Positions 1-10,809 of a stretch of DNA of 64,000 bases are shown piece after piece. Source of the stretch: Bos javanicus. Its lineage: Eukaryota > Chordata > Mammalia > Artiodactyla > Bovidae. Position numbers and translations under genes: made by a program. The notes under the pieces were generated by a model, which did no database searches, was not told the origin of the DNA, and was given only the letters and a program-made list of their open reading frames with translations. Each line of letters begins with the position of its first letter. The first letter of the stretch is position 1. The stretch lies in contig NC_083881.1 of assembly GCF_032452875.1 (NCBI RefSeq), positions 63,061,689 to 63,125,688 of the forward strand. Direction: 5' to 3'.

Positions 1-257
1 AACTTTGATATGAAAAACTTGAAATACCCGAGTTCCTCAGGAGAGGGAAACAGCAGAAACAGGAAAACTGTGGATACTGAATGTAAAATATCTCTTTTCA
101 CAATTTTGCTGTGTGTGATCCCTGTAAATATCTTCCCAGAAATATCATTTCTTCAGCACCTACTATGTCCCAGGTATTACATATTTAGTATCTAACATGC
201 TTCATCTTTCTTCTCCCTTCTAGCAATTGTAGAGGTGTCGTTCATGTTATAATCTAT

Positions 258-376
258 TTAATGTTTATCTCCAGGAGGTGAAGGGCCGTGTCTGTGCTGT
301 TTGCTCTTGTATCACCATATCTTGCATTATGTCTGGCTCATGATTAAATACTCATTGAATAAATGAATGAATGAGG
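258..376 (+). mobile_element. L2 LINE 3' end fragment
   Basis: The stretch has the usual L2 3'-end layout: a gene-like phrase about gaaggGccgtgtctgtgctg, then a gtctggctca core and a tail of ctcattgaataaatgaatgaatga. Only the last ~120 bp are present. This is an ancient, immobile copy; the family call rests on remembered consensus wording. Confidence 0.6.
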
Positions 377-399
377 TACAGTCCTTGCAGCAAAGCAGC

Positions 400-825
400 A
401 AATGAGGCACTATTATCTCATTTTACAGATAAGGAAATGGATGCTTAGAAAACTGAAATGGGGACTTCCTTGGTGGTACAGTGAATAGAAATCTGCTTGC
501 TAATGCAGGGGACACAGATTCGATCCCTGGTCCGGGAAGATCCCACATCCTTGCAGCAACAAGAGCCTGTGTGCCCCAACTACTGAGCCTGTGCTCTAGA
601 GCCTGCGCTCTGCAACAAGAGAAGCCACAGCAATGAGAAGCCCGAGCATGGCAACGAGGAGTAGCCTCAGCTTACTGCAACTAGGGAAAGCCTCAGTGCA
701 GCAGTGAAGACCCAGTGCAACTAACAATAAATAAATAAATTTTAAAAAAAAGAAAATTGAAATGCTTTCCAAGGAGATACTCCTCTGTGGTGCTGGGAAC
801 CAAATCCAAATCCATTGATTCCAAA
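400..825 (-). mobile_element. MIR SINE, split by a CHR SINE
   Basis: An antisense MIR core is visible as attttacagataaggaaatgg and continues after 764 with a degraded gctgggaaccaaatccaaat. The younger CHR-type SINE at 461-751 sits inside it, so the MIR is the older layer. Confidence 0.6.
461..751 (+). mobile_element. CHR-type tRNA-Glu SINE, long form
   Basis: The head reads gggacttccttggtggtaca and is followed by the tRNA-derived B-box region gattcgatccctggtcc, a long CHR body and an aataaataaataaatttt tail. A 13-bp target-site duplication with one mismatch flanks it (448-460 and 752-764). Open frames on the minus strand across this element are not genes. Confidence 0.85.
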
Positions 826-1975
826 CGCATTTGCTCTCGTGGCTGTGACAGCGACTATTAAGACTATCCGATGGAGTGCCTCCCTCTGTTGCCTCGTGTG
901 GGTTGTACAGACCGGATGGTTCTTGTTGAGTGAACATTGGGCTGAGTTTTGCTCCTTCAGCCGGGCCCTAGGCTCCCCGGTAGGTAGTTTCTTTTCCTTT
1001 TAGCTTCTCACTCATTTATGTCGTCCTGACTTACTCTTCCTTGCCTTGGTCTCATCAGTCCTTTTCTTTTGCTCTGAGCGGAGGGCTCACTTCAAGACAA
1101 CTCCATCTGGTCTTCCTGGGTCCTTCTGCGTTCTAGTTCCTTCCTCTGCTCCAGGAGCCTCAGCTGAGAAGCAGCCAAGGATGAACACCACCAGGGCTGT
1201 TTCATATCATTCACAGTCACTCTGTGAATGACTGTGAATTTGGGGGTGCTAGGTGTTCTCATCCTACTTGGACTCAGTCTGAATCTGCCTCTAGTGACCA
1301 CTCCCACCAGAAACCCCTTGTGCCCCCGATTCCTTCCTCAGCCCATCTCCTTCGCAGCCTCTTCTGCCGTGATCCAGGGCTCTCATTTCACCCTCAGGAG
1401 TCTCCCTGGGCACCTTAGCTGCTGCCTGGTGGTTTGACCTCATCTTCATCCAGAGCCTTTCGATGTTAGTGGGCAGGAGGCTGGGCTGAGGGAGCCTGAT
1501 GATGACCCAGACTCCTGATTCTGCCCGGGGGAGGTGCTGCATTCTGATGACTCAGTGCAGGCCGTCCCCCAGGTCTCACACCACAGGATGGGGCACTGTG
1601 TCATAGGCTGATATCCCCCAATACCGAGCACTTCCAAGCTCCAAACTGGAACAGCCAACTGCCCACCATGGAAGCGGCTTCTGTTCCTTTCACTGCAGCC
1701 ATCACCGGGCACGCCGCCCAGAACTCCCTTCGGGGAAGGCCTTTCTGCTCCAGTGGCAGGGAATGCTATCTGCCTCCAGCTGTCGGCTGTCAGCCCCTTC
1801 CAGGATGGCCTCAGCTGGAGAGAACCTCCTTGTCCAAGTTCATGTAGCTTCTTGAGGAGGCCTTGTCCAATCACTGCTTAGAACGGGAATATAAAGGCTC
1901 AGCCTTCTGGCCCTATTTGGAACAGCTCTGAAAGGCCATCCATGTTCTGGGACTCCCAGAGGGGTGAGCTGATGT
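765..1975. other. Unrecognised single-copy-like sequence
   Basis: No repeat family or gene is recognised. A 142-codon open frame runs on the minus strand at 1446-1874, but its product resembles nothing I know, is rich in Ser, Gly and Pro, and has no visible splice or promoter context. A short perfect inverted repeat lies at 1209-1239. Confidence 0.5.
1209..1239. repeat. Perfect 11-bp inverted repeat with 9-bp loop
   Basis: Arms attcacagtca (1209-1219) and tgactgtgaat (1229-1239) are exact reverse complements separated by 9 bp. It lies outside any recognised transposon. Confidence 0.8.
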
Positions 1976-2485
1976 GCCATTTATCTCTTGCTGCATCACA
2001 AACCACCGCAGAACGGAATATGGCTTCAAACGACGACATTCACTTTGCTGATGCATCTGGGCCAGGTTCCAGGTAGGGGAGTGGACAGAGGTCATTCGTC
2101 TCTTCCCTACTCAGTCTGCTGGTCTGACTTGGAGTTGGGCCTGGACACATTGCAAAGTTCATTGCCTCACGCACGTGTCTGGCATGTGGACTGTGCACAC
2201 TCACACTGCTGGGGGCCGGAACCCCTGGCTTCCTGGGCATCTCGTTCTCCATACGATCTCTCCATGTGCCCTCTCGGGTACAAAGGCACCAGGGGAGCCA
2301 GGCTTCTTACTTGGTGACTCCCAAAGTACATACCCCAAGAGAAGAAGTGGAAGAAGCCATATTGCCTTTTATGACCTAGCCTCCAAAGCCATGTAGCATC
2401 ACTCTGATTGAGCAGTTACAGGAGTCCACCCAGGTTCAAGAGTATGGAGTGTGGACCCCACCTCTCCACGGAGGAGCATCAGCGT
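1976..2485. mobile_element. Ancient interspersed repeat, family not assigned
   Basis: The start (gctgcatcacaaaccaccgc) and the later wording (gccttttatgacctagcctc, then ggaccccacctctccac) follow a mammal-wide repeat whose copies begin with an aacaaaccacc motif. A second, diverged member starts at about 38.58 kb in this window. I cannot name the family with confidence. Confidence 0.5.
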
Positions 2486-3096
2486 CACACTGTAAGAAGA
2501 ACACGCAGACTGGGGTGCAAGTCGGTGCAGCCATCTTGGGAGAGTATAACCTGCCATGGCCACAGGCGTGTCCATAGGTGGGTCCTGCATCTCCATCTTT
2601 CCCTCTGTCTGTTGCTGTCTTCTTCCCCTCCCATCTGTGACGTAGCCATCAAAAGCACACCTGCAAAACTATCCTGCTCACTAAACTGTCTCAGAGCCTG
2701 CCTCCCAGGAACTCAACCTGTAAGACTAATCCCCCAAAGCCAACATGTTCAAGGTGTCATCTTCCTGACCCCTCTGCTTCATGCCTGACCTCAGTGGATG
2801 GCACCTCCACGCCCTCAGGCACTCTCCACATTCTGTCTCTCCTGGACATCTTTCATACATGTCTGTTCATCTTTCATACATGTCCCTCCTTCCCCAGGCC
2901 ACCCTCAACCAGCCGCTCCCATCAGCACAGAATCCTTTGAGTGTCCTCCATACTCTCTGCAGCCTCAATTCCACTTGTTGCCAGAATGCTCATATTTGAT
3001 GAGCTCCTTCGCCATTGCCCATATCATAAAGCTAGACTTCTTAAGTTGACCTGCAGCATCCTTTGTAACTAGACTTTGCCTTCCTTTAAGTCTGCA
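2486..3096. other. Unrecognised pyrimidine-rich sequence
   Basis: No gene or repeat family is recognised. The + strand is C/T rich and gives overlapping open frames in several frames, which reflects base composition. It holds a direct duplication of catctttcatacatgtc at 2848-2864 and 2868-2884. Confidence 0.5.
2848..2884. repeat. Two direct copies of a 17-bp motif
   Basis: The motif catctttcatacatgtc occurs twice, 20 bp apart, separated by tgt. It is a simple local tandem duplication. Confidence 0.85.
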
Positions 3097-3396
3097 TTTT
3101 TTTTCTTTCTTTTTTTAAAAGTAATTTTTATTAATTTATTGGCTGTGTTGGGTCTTCATGGCTGAGTGGGTTTTTCTATAGTTTCAGGAAGCGGAGGTTG
3201 CTCTCTACTTCTGGTGCATGTGCTTCTTGTTGCCATGGCTTCTCTGGTTGTGGAGCCTGGGCTCTAGGACACAGGCTCAAAAGCTGTGGTTACAGGGGCT
3301 TTAGCTGTTCCACAGCATATGGGAATCTTCCTGGACCAGGGATCGAACTCGTGTCTCCTGCATTGGCAGGCATATTCTGAGCCACCAGGGAAGTCC
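3097..3396 (-). mobile_element. CHR-type tRNA-Glu SINE, long form, antisense
   Basis: A T-rich tail at 3097-3117 is followed by the antisense SINE body (ggctgtgttgggtcttcatg), the antisense tRNA-like part (accagggatcgaactcgtg) and the end ccaccagggaagtcc. It is nearly full length, about 290 bp. Confidence 0.85.
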
Positions 3397-3419
3397 TGAA
3401 GTCCAGATTTCTTAACCCT

Positions 3420-3800
3420 GCCCATCACACCTCTTCTGAGTTTCTTTCAGCTCTGTTATGAGCATGGTAAAATTTCTCTGCCCTTTCTGGGATGTTCTTT
3501 CTGGGTGGACAGCACCCTCCTTCTACTACACCTCCAGACCTCCCTACATTCTTATTCTTGGGTTTGGGCTCAAGTTTCATTTCTTCTAGCAAGTCCTGCC
3601 TGACCCCTGGACTGAGTGAGGGGCCCTGACCTGAGTTCCTGAAGTGCCCCTCCCACCCTAGCACAGTCACACCTCATGGAAACCTTGTGTGTGTCCACCT
3701 TCCCTGAAGTATAGGTGTTCCACCGGGTCTGTGACCACGTCATCTTGTCACCAGTGTAGCCAAGACATCGCCCAGCACATGGGGTGGGACTGGAACTCTG
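3420..3800 (+). mobile_element. L2 LINE-like 3' region
   Basis: The text follows an L2 3' region: a Pro/Ser-rich stretch with gctcaagtttcatttcttct, gtcctgcctgacccctgg and later cgcccagcacatggggtggg. It is highly diverged, so the boundary and the family call are approximate. Confidence 0.45.
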
Positions 3801-3877
3801 CCGTGTGCACAGAACAGGTCATGCACTGATCAGCTCCAAGGGGCTCCGTCTGCATAAGCTACACTGTGGACACAGGT

Positions 3878-3940
3878 CTAGTGGCTAGGACTCAGAACTT
3901 CCACTGCTACAGCCAGGGTCCGAATCCTGGTCAGGAAAGG
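3878..3940 (+). mobile_element. CHR-type SINE head fragment
   Basis: The phrase tagtggctaggactcagaac with gggtccgaatcctggtcagg is the tRNA-derived head of a CHR-type SINE. The rest is missing. A Bov-tA follows directly. Confidence 0.55.
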
Positions 3941-3954
3941 TATGACTTTGGGGG

Positions 3955-4156
3955 AGCTTCCCTGGTGGCTCAGATGGTAAAGAATCTGCCTGCAATGAAG
4001 GAGACATGGGTTGGATCCCTGGATTGGGAAGATCCCCCGGAGGAGGGCATGGCAACTGACTCCAGTATTCTTGCCTGGAGAATCCCCATGGACAGAGGAG
4101 ACTGGCTATAGTCTGTGGGGTCGCAAAGAGTCAGACACGACTGAGCAACTAAGTAC
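3955..4156 (+). mobile_element. Bov-tA SINE
   Basis: Typical order: head cttccctggtggctcagatg, tRNA-like B box ggttggatccctggattggg, and the Bov-A part ending gtcagacacgactgagcaac. The copy is full length with scattered substitutions. Confidence 0.95.
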
Positions 4157-4377
4157 AGAATTATGGAGTGCCCACCGACATACATGGGGCTCAGCTGAAA
4201 GCTTTAATTGTATGATCCAGTGAGTAGATATATTGTACTATCTTTGGTCGTCTCCGCTAATCAGTGATTTTATATTTGGCAAAAGGAAAATAATCTGACT
4301 TTGTGGGGGTTTTTTTTCCTCAAATGCCCAAGAATGCAATATTTGCAACTAGAATAAAAAATGCAAAAACCTAATGT

Positions 4378-4553
4378 AACAGTTCTCAATCCTGGATGCC
4401 CAGTAAAAATCACCTGAGGAGCTCTGGAAAAATACTGATGCCTGGGCCTCACCAGTTTTCTTAAAAAGAATCTCTGGGTTGAGTCCCAGCAATGGGATGT
4501 TTTTACTTTGCCCCAGCTGTCTTTCAGGTGCAGCCAAGGTTGAGAGTCTCTGG
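4378..4553 (+). mobile_element. MER5A-like hAT-Charlie MITE
   Basis: Ends read acagttctcaatcctgg and aaggttgagagtctctgg, which are diverged inverted termini of MER5A. The internal text (aaaatcacctgaggagctct, gatgcctgggcctcacc) matches the family's layout and ~180-bp length. It is an ancient non-autonomous DNA transposon. Confidence 0.8.
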
Positions 4554-4810
4554 CCTAAGGAGCATCCAAGCACATCCGAGGAGCTTAAGAAACCCACCTG
4601 GCAATCATTAACCTCACTCTTTAAACACCTCGTTCAGGAGCCATGGGGCTAAGCACCTATGATGAAAACTTGTTGGGCTGAATGTCTGTCTTTGCTAGAC
4701 CTTTCTGGACCTCAGATGCAGAGTTGAGTTTGTCAGATCCATCAGTTCAAGCACATTGCCTTCGTTGGCCCAGGCAAGGCCCTCTTGTCTAGGCATCTCC
4801 CCACTGCCAC

Positions 4811-4937
4811 AGCTGCTGCTGCTGCTGCTAAGTCCCTTCAGTCGTGTCCGACTCTGCGAGACCCCATAGACGGCAGCCCACCAGGCTCCTCTGTCCCTGG
4901 GATTCTCCAGGCAAGAGTACTGGAATGGGTCCCCCAC
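4811..4937 (-). mobile_element. Bov-A monomer, antisense, with (GCT)n tail
   Basis: A gctgctgctgctgctaagt tail precedes the antisense Bov-A unit (cagtcgtgtccgactctgcg to ggcaagagtactggaatggg). Only one monomer is present, so this is a 5'-truncated Bov-A2. Confidence 0.85.
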
Positions 4938-5099
4938 TACAGACAACCATCCTAATACACTGGATATATATACAATATTTGCATGTGTTTATGTACATTT
5001 TTGTAAAAATGTGTTTCACTGGTTTTTACACCATACTTTTGTTTTATATATATGTATTGTGCTCTTCACTCATTCTGACTGTTAATTTTTTCACTCCAT
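4938..5099. other. AT-rich spacer
   Basis: Unique-looking AT-rich DNA with short TA runs. No gene or repeat is recognised. Confidence 0.4.
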
Positions 5100-5113
5100 C
5101 CATGTTGCTTTGG

Positions 5114-5326
5114 ATCTTCTCTGTAGCTCAGATAGTAAAGAATCTGCCTGCAATGCAGGAGACCTGGGTTCAATCCCTGGGTCGGGAAGATCTTCTGGAG
5201 AAGGGAATGGCGATCCACTCCAGTGTTCTTGCCTGGAGAATCCCACCGACAGAGGAGGAGCCTGGCGGGCCACAGTCCACGGGGTTGCAAAGAGTCAGGC
5301 ACAACTGAGCAACTAACACTTTTACT
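5114..5326 (+). mobile_element. Bov-tA SINE with target-site duplication
   Basis: Full-length Bov-tA (gtagctcagatagtaaagaa ... gcacaactgagcaactaaca). It is flanked by a 14-bp duplication with one mismatch, ccatgttgctttgg (5100-5113) and ccatattgctttgg (5331-5344). Confidence 0.95.
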
Positions 5327-5567
5327 GCTACCATATTGCTTTGGGTACATCCTGTCTGGTGTTCCTAACTCCTGCAGAGGCTGCCAGTCCGCTTCCACCA
5401 CATTTTTCCCATCCACACCCCCAGTGATATTCACCCACATTTCTCCCAGCTCCCCAGCACCCTCACACTGCAGGATCCATCCTTGTGAATGTCTCCTTGT
5501 GTGGCCTGTGTGAGAGTTTATCTGAGATAAGCATCCCCTCTGATCTATTAGCTGTATCCTTCAGGTC

Positions 5568-5754
5568 TTATTGTCTGACTCTTTTTGACCCCATGGACTG
5601 TAGCCTGAGAGGCTCCTCTGTCCATGAGATTTACGAGGCAAGAATACTGGAGTTGGTTGACATTTTCTTCTCCAGGGAAACTTCCTGACCCAGAGATGGA
5701 ACCCACATCTTCAGCTTGGCAGACAGATTATCACTGAACCACCAGGGAAGCCCC
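5568..5754 (-). mobile_element. Bov-tA SINE, antisense
   Basis: Starts within the 3' Bov-A end (ttgtctgactctttttgacc) and ends in the tRNA-like head (gaaccaccagggaagcccc). The copy is moderately diverged. Confidence 0.9.
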
Positions 5755-5977
5755 TCATGTCTCATTGCTCATGTGTTTTTACATGATGGGTACTTTCACA
5801 CCAATACACACCAAAAAGAAAAATCCAAGGGATTCGTAATACATTGACTTTAATAATGTTGCCAAGTCATATGTGTAAGTGGCTATAAGTAAACAACCCA
5901 ATATACCCCTAATGCCTCTGAAAGAGTTAGGAATCTTGGGATCTCGGTGTCATTTAATCCCTATACTGTATCAGGTT

Positions 5978-6111
5978 GGGTTTGTTTTTTTTTTTTTTTC
6001 CTTTGCCATTACATGAGGCTTACAGGATCTTAGTTCCTTGGTCAGGGATTGAACCTGGGCCCTCAGCAGTGAAAGGGTGAATCCTAACCACCGGACTGCC
6101 AGGGAATTCCT
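5978..6111 (-). mobile_element. CHR-type SINE, short form, antisense
   Basis: A long T run (about 5984-5999) is the SINE tail; the antisense body ends ccggactgccagggaattcc. A 9-bp duplication tatcaggtt flanks it (5969-5977 and 6112-6120). Confidence 0.9.
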
Positions 6112-6120
6112 TATCAGGTT

Positions 6121-6687
6121 AAATTTTAACAGGTGAAGAGGTCTCCAGCAGGGACCATTAGATCACCCTGAATGAAATCTCAGTGAATATATAAGTCTTG
6201 GTTTGTTCCAAAATGCTTTTGGGTAAGACTTTCAATTCTGTCGATCTTAGCTGAACCTCTTATGAGTTCAAAAGAAGCAAACACTAAATCTGGCTCAAGA
6301 AACCAGGCTGTATGCGTTAAGCCTAACCTCTGTTGACAAAACCAGGCAGAATCAGATGTCCTGGTTTGGTAAAGAATGAAATTTTGCTGGAACTCTGCTT
6401 TTTATAATCAGCATTGTAAGCTGAATGGAATGTTTAGAGAAAACTTCAATATTTAACTGGCAAATATCCTGAGTGGTAGCAGAACACGGAAAACCCTTTG
6501 TACAATAGCTATGTTGTGTGATGCACTGATATCCATGAGACTTCCAAGCTAAATTTCGTGTTTTAAAGCAGTTGTTACTTTAGCGGAAATCTTGAGGTTA
6601 AACCTAACACTTGTGATAGTTTTCCTGCTTGACCAGAAGCCTCCTTATTTATTGAGCATTTGCTGTCCAGCTAGTAGAGAGCAGTGC
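6121..6687. other. Unrecognised AT-rich single-copy-like sequence
   Basis: No repeat, gene or long open frame is visible across 560 bp. Because it is free of repeat wording it is a reasonable place to look for conserved non-coding DNA, but nothing in it shows that directly. Confidence 0.5.
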
Positions 6688-6885
6688 TTCATATTGCAGG
6701 CTCCTTACTAGTTCTGTCACTTCGGGCGGGTGATCATCCTCTCTGTGCTTCCATTTCCTCATCTGAAAAACTGGGATGGTGTTTGAACCTGCCTTTGGTG
6801 GCTGTGTGAGAATTAAGTGGGATGACACCCATAAAGTACCTTGCATATTGGAAGTCCTACAATGTAATAAGCCCTGGAGATACTC
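6688..6885 (+). mobile_element. MIR SINE
   Basis: MIR order is visible: ctagttctgtcacttcgggc, then the core tttcctcatctgaaaaactg, then gtgagaattaagtgggatga and a diverged 3' end. About 200 bp. Confidence 0.75.
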
Positions 6886-6889
6886 AGCA

Positions 6890-7864
6890 AGTGTCCTCGT
6901 GATGGTTTACTGGGACATCCTGGTCAGAACTGGGATATGTCAAGTCCAAGTAGTATTTTGAGATTCACTTACTTTATGGAACCCGTCTGGCTAGTCCCGT
7001 GGCACATACTCTTCTGCTGCCTCTGCGTCCCCAGGCAACACAACTTCCCCAAACTTCCTTCACTTACCCGTTGCTTTAATGTGTCTTTCTTCTGTCTACC
7101 CAATTAGATAAAAAACTGGAGGGAACTGATGGTCTCTTCTATTTCCTTTATCTCAGAAAGTCCTTGGCAAGTTCAGGGATATGCAACAGACTAGTAGGAA
7201 TGTTTTTTTCTGCTTGAAATTATAAAATCTCTTTGAAATTTTGCTAACCTAAGAATTGTACTTTCTTAGTGTGTTCTATAAACGTATTAATGAAAACTTG
7301 GGCAGGGTAACATTTCCTTCCCCAGAGAAGTTAGACTAGCGTTTCTCTGTAACTGGCTTTAGCCAATTAACTCCATGATATGGTTCATTTCTCTCCAAAG
7401 GTCCCATTGAGATCACCATTGATTTGCCTTGGACACAGATGGGTCTTTGGTCCTGTTACTTTTTCCATGGAGGGACTTCCTGTTAAAGTAATTGAATTGC
7501 ACAAACCCTTATGGGTGTGTGTGAGACAGTATGTGTGGCTATGTGTTTATTAAAAAAAAAACAAAACACACAAAACACTTCTCTTTGACACTGGCCAGGA
7601 TCACATACCATCAAAGGTTATTAACATTCATTATTATGAAACATTATTGCCTTTTCCAAGTAGGAAGTTGGATGCATTTCAATTGCTTCATTCAGCCACT
7701 AATTGATTCACCTAGTCTGTTGACATTCAAGTTTGGACGTATAGCTTCCATAAACAGGAGCAATACCTTCCACTTGGGGATGTGGCCCGCACGTTCCTGT
7801 ATGATGCTCGCTCTTAAAGCACGAACTGATTTTTGTAGATCCTCATCGTTTTTCCTGTAAAGAG
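6890..7864. other. Unrecognised sequence
   Basis: No gene or repeat family is recognised. Two overlapping open frames of 109 codons (+, 7531-7860) and 105 codons (-, 7692-8009) look like nothing known; the second runs into an L1 3' end, which argues against coding. Confidence 0.45.
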
Positions 7865-7875
7865 TGTTTCCCCTT

Positions 7876-8060
7876 TTATTGATAACTAATGAGCAGCTAC
7901 TGTACAGCACAGGGAACTCTGTCAGTACTCTGTGGTGACCTAAATTGGAAGGAAATCCAAAAAAGAGGGGATCCATGTGTATATATAGCTGATTCACTTT
8001 GCTGTACATTAGAAACTAACACAGCATTGTAAAGCAAACATATTCCCAATAAAAATAGAC
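7876..8060 (+). mobile_element. Artiodactyl L1 3' UTR, 5'-truncated insertion
   Basis: The L1 3' end wording is clear: tactgtacagcacagggaac, then ttgctgtacattagaaacta and a final aataaaaatag. An 11-bp duplication tgtttcccctt lies at 7865-7875 and 8061-8071, so the ~185-bp piece is a complete, severely truncated insertion. Confidence 0.9.
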
Positions 8061-8080
8061 TGTTTCCCCTTCTGACATGA

Positions 8081-8236
8081 TTTTTTTTTTTTTTTTTTGA
8101 TGTGCTAGGTCTTAGCTGTAGCCTGCAGAATCTTTAGTTACGGCGTTTGCGATCTAGTTCCCTGACCAAGGATCAAACCTGGGACCCTTGCCCTGGGAGC
8201 TGGGAGTCTCAGTCACTGGACCACCAGAGAAGTCCC
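8081..8236 (-). mobile_element. CHR-type SINE, antisense
   Basis: Eighteen Ts at 8081-8098 mark the tail; the antisense body runs to tggaccaccagagaagtccc. Copy of about 155 bp. Confidence 0.9.
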
Positions 8237-8655
8237 ATGGTTTTTTTCTTTAGCTAGCCAATGGGTGCTACTGATGACTTGATGGATTCTAGTTCTATAT
8301 TCATATACTCAAGGAATTTTTATAAACACCATCACCACCCTCCCTTTTTACTTTCAATATTAAGTTTTATTTTATTTCACTGTTTTGTACCTTAGCTTGT
8401 CTTGGAAAGGACTTAGGATGGCTAGTTGAAGAAAAATGTTCTTTTCTCTCACATCTAACTGCATTCTGTAAGTCTCTAATTTATAATCTTATCCATGGCT
8501 CAGGGTCTTGAATGCTCACCTCCCCTGAGCAGAACCAGAGGTCAGGCAGGCAATGGCTGTGGGACAAAGAGGCAGGAGGGAAGGAGCTGGAGCAACTGGG
8601 TGTGGCTCCCTTTGCACTCAGAAGCTCATCCGTTCATACCTACTTTTAACCAAAC
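8237..8655. other. Unrecognised sequence
   Basis: AT-rich DNA with no recognised repeat or gene. Confidence 0.4.
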
Positions 8656-8840
8656 GTGTGCTCAGCCGCTTTAGTCGTGTCCGACTCTTTGCCACCCTAC
8701 GGACTGTAACCTGCCAAGCTCCCTTGTTCATGGGATTTTCCTGGCAAGAATACTGGGGTAGGTTGCCATGCCATGATATTCCTGACCCAGGGATCAAACC
8801 CACATCTCCTACACTGCAGGCAGGTTCTTTTCTGACATTC
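8656..8840 (-). mobile_element. Bov-tA SINE, antisense
   Basis: Runs from gctcagccgctttagtcgtg through ggcaagaatactggggtagg to ctgcaggcaggttcttttct. The head is incomplete and gives way to a short tandem repeat at 8841. Confidence 0.9.
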
Positions 8841-8888
8841 CCCCTTCTAACAGAAGCCCCTTCTAACAGAAGCCCCTTCTAACAGAAG
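8841..8888. repeat. Three perfect copies of a 16-bp unit
   Basis: The unit ccccttctaacagaag is repeated three times without a mismatch at 8841-8856, 8857-8872 and 8873-8888. It abuts the degraded 5' head of an antisense Bov-tA. Confidence 0.95.
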
Positions 8889-9700
8889 TCCTTGGCCAAA
8901 TACTGTTGACTCTCCTTCTCTCCAAGGGTAGGAGGTCACAGAAGTTGATGTCCTCCTGTCTTTCATGACTTTTAACTCAGATATTCAATCCTGATGCCCT
9001 CTCAGGAGTACCTGGGTGAGACCTAGGAAGCCTTTGCTTCATATTCCCTCGGTATCCTTTCCAGACTGGTTAAAACTCCCCCATCCCAGCTCCCTCTGCT
9101 CTCTCTCTAACCATCACCTGTCTGGGGCTGTCTTGTTTTCTTTGCACCAAGTTTAGTGTCTCTCCTCTGAGGTCAGGAGCTCTGGGGGTTTCTGGAGGCT
9201 GTTTGCATTCCTGCATCCTCTCTGCACCTCCCGCCCAGGGCTCTTCCACGGTCACTGTCCCCAGGGCTGTCTCTTCCCTGAGGCCACTCCAGGCCACCCC
9301 CAACATTTCTGCATTTGGAGACCTCCCCTTCAGACCTCATTCTTTCATAAAACTTGCTTACTGCTCAGGGTCTAGGCGGAAAGCAAAAATGTGCATCTGC
9401 ATTCAAGCTTCTTTTTCAACCATCATAAAGACATTTTTTCAGCATATGGCCCTAAAGGAGTCTTTTAAACACGTCTGAGGGTAAAAATGGTTCCATCTCA
9501 AACAGCAGCTGCTCCCAGAGGGCTGCACACCTGCCTCTGAGAGGTCACAGGTTTGCTTGAATTTGAATTTGAGGGGAGCTGGCACCTCTTGATTCCCTTC
9601 ATTACTGACTCAGAACCTCATTAACTAAACTATTTGACCCCTGACTTGTTTAATTATGGAGCAAACAGAGTATTCCTGGGGCAGCTTCTTGTAGAAGCTA
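8889..9700. other. Unrecognised sequence
   Basis: No gene or repeat is recognised. Overlapping short frames on both strands at 9070-9480 have no recognisable product. Confidence 0.4.
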
Positions 9701-9707
9701 AACTCGT

Positions 9708-9856
9708 AGGCCTGGATTAAAACACAAATTCTGCCTCTCTCCTAGCTGGGTGACCACAGGTGAGTTATTTCACGCCTTGAAACCTCAGTCTCTCCATCTG
9801 TTGAGTAGATGTGGTCCGAGTGTGTTCTAGGGCGGTCATGCAGATTAAACGAGAAA
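9708..9856 (+). mobile_element. MIR SINE
   Basis: tctcctagctgggtgaccac, cagtctctccatctgttgag and catgcagattaaacgag follow the MIR core and 3' half. It runs into an (AC)7 tract. Confidence 0.65.
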
Positions 9857-9870
9857 ACACACACACACAC
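9857..9870. repeat. (AC)7 microsatellite
   Basis: Seven AC units immediately after the MIR. Confidence 0.9.
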
Positions 9871-9999
9871 TGAACAGCAGCGTGTTGAACAGGCTGCCAT
9901 GGGGACTGATATGGAAGGCGTGCCTGTCATCGCGATGCTTAGGGCCTGGGAGGGGGCTACAGACAGGCTGCTGAAGCGTAGTCATTGCTGTAGAAGTGG

Positions 10000-10310
10000 G
10001 TGTTTAAGCAGGTCCCTGAAGGCTGAGGAGGGCTAGGCAGGGAGCGTGTTCCAGGCAGAGGGAACAGCAGGTGTGCAGTGTGCCCTGGAGCACCGAGGGG
10101 GCGAGGCCAGGAGCGGGGCTGGAGAGAGAAATCAAAGGCCTCCATGAACCATTCTTGGCAGACCAGTTAGGAGGCTGCTCCATTAATCCAAATGCAAAGC
10201 GCGAGTGCTCTAAAGGGGAGACAAAGCAGTGAGGATGTGAAGCGGTCAATGGATTTAAGCGAGATTTAGGAGGTAGAGTTGACAGGATTTGGTGACTCAT
10301 TGGACATCCT
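10000..10310 (+). mobile_element. Ancient interspersed repeat (long mammal-wide family)
   Basis: Phrases such as tgttccaggcagagggaaca, accagttaggaggctgctcc and ggaggtagagttgacaggat belong to a widespread old mammalian repeat. A more complete member lies at 48.74-49.44 kb. I recognise the wording but not the family name. Confidence 0.55.
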
Positions 10311-10795
10311 GGGTTTAGTCAGCAAGGATTCAACCACTGTTTGTTGAGGACACCATCTGTTCCTTGCAGAAGCTTGACTGATACAGTTTCTTATCAACCT
10401 CTAGGCCAAATGTCCAGCAAGCCTCTCTCGATGGGTCCATCCTCATCCATCCCCAGGGCCCAGGTTACTTTTGCTGGGGGCGGGCCGTGGGGAGTGTGTT
10501 TGGGGTGGCCCTGGGCTATTCCTGTTTTAGAAAAGCCAGGACTTTGAAGAGAGCTGTCAACACTTGAAGATTTGGGAGTTAATTAGCTGATGAGTGGATT
10601 CTCTCTGTCTTTAGACTCTTCTTTCTTTGAAAGCCTGCGTTGTAATCAGTGACCTAAAGGAAAGGTTGGAGAGAGACAGTTACCAACAGCGTAGCTACTG
10701 CCATGCAGTCATTTGATGAGCTGAGCCAGTGGAGGGGGAGTGTGGTGGAAAAGACCCCCGAGCAATAATCCAAAAGTACCCTCTCCTTCACAGTG
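10311..10795. other. Unrecognised sequence
   Basis: No gene or repeat is recognised in this 485-bp stretch. Confidence 0.4.
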
Positions 10796-10809
10796 CCTGT
10801 TCTAATCTT

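Noticed and set aside
1446..1874. 142-codon minus-strand frame
   Set aside because: Low-complexity Ser/Gly/Pro product with no known similarity and no splice signals.
3955..4030. tRNA-like heads of Bov-tA and CHR SINEs as tRNA genes
   Set aside because: They keep B-box-like words but lack a full cloverleaf and are followed by SINE bodies.
8841..8888. Short regular repeats as a CRISPR array
   Set aside because: The units are directly adjacent with no spacers, in a mammalian genome.
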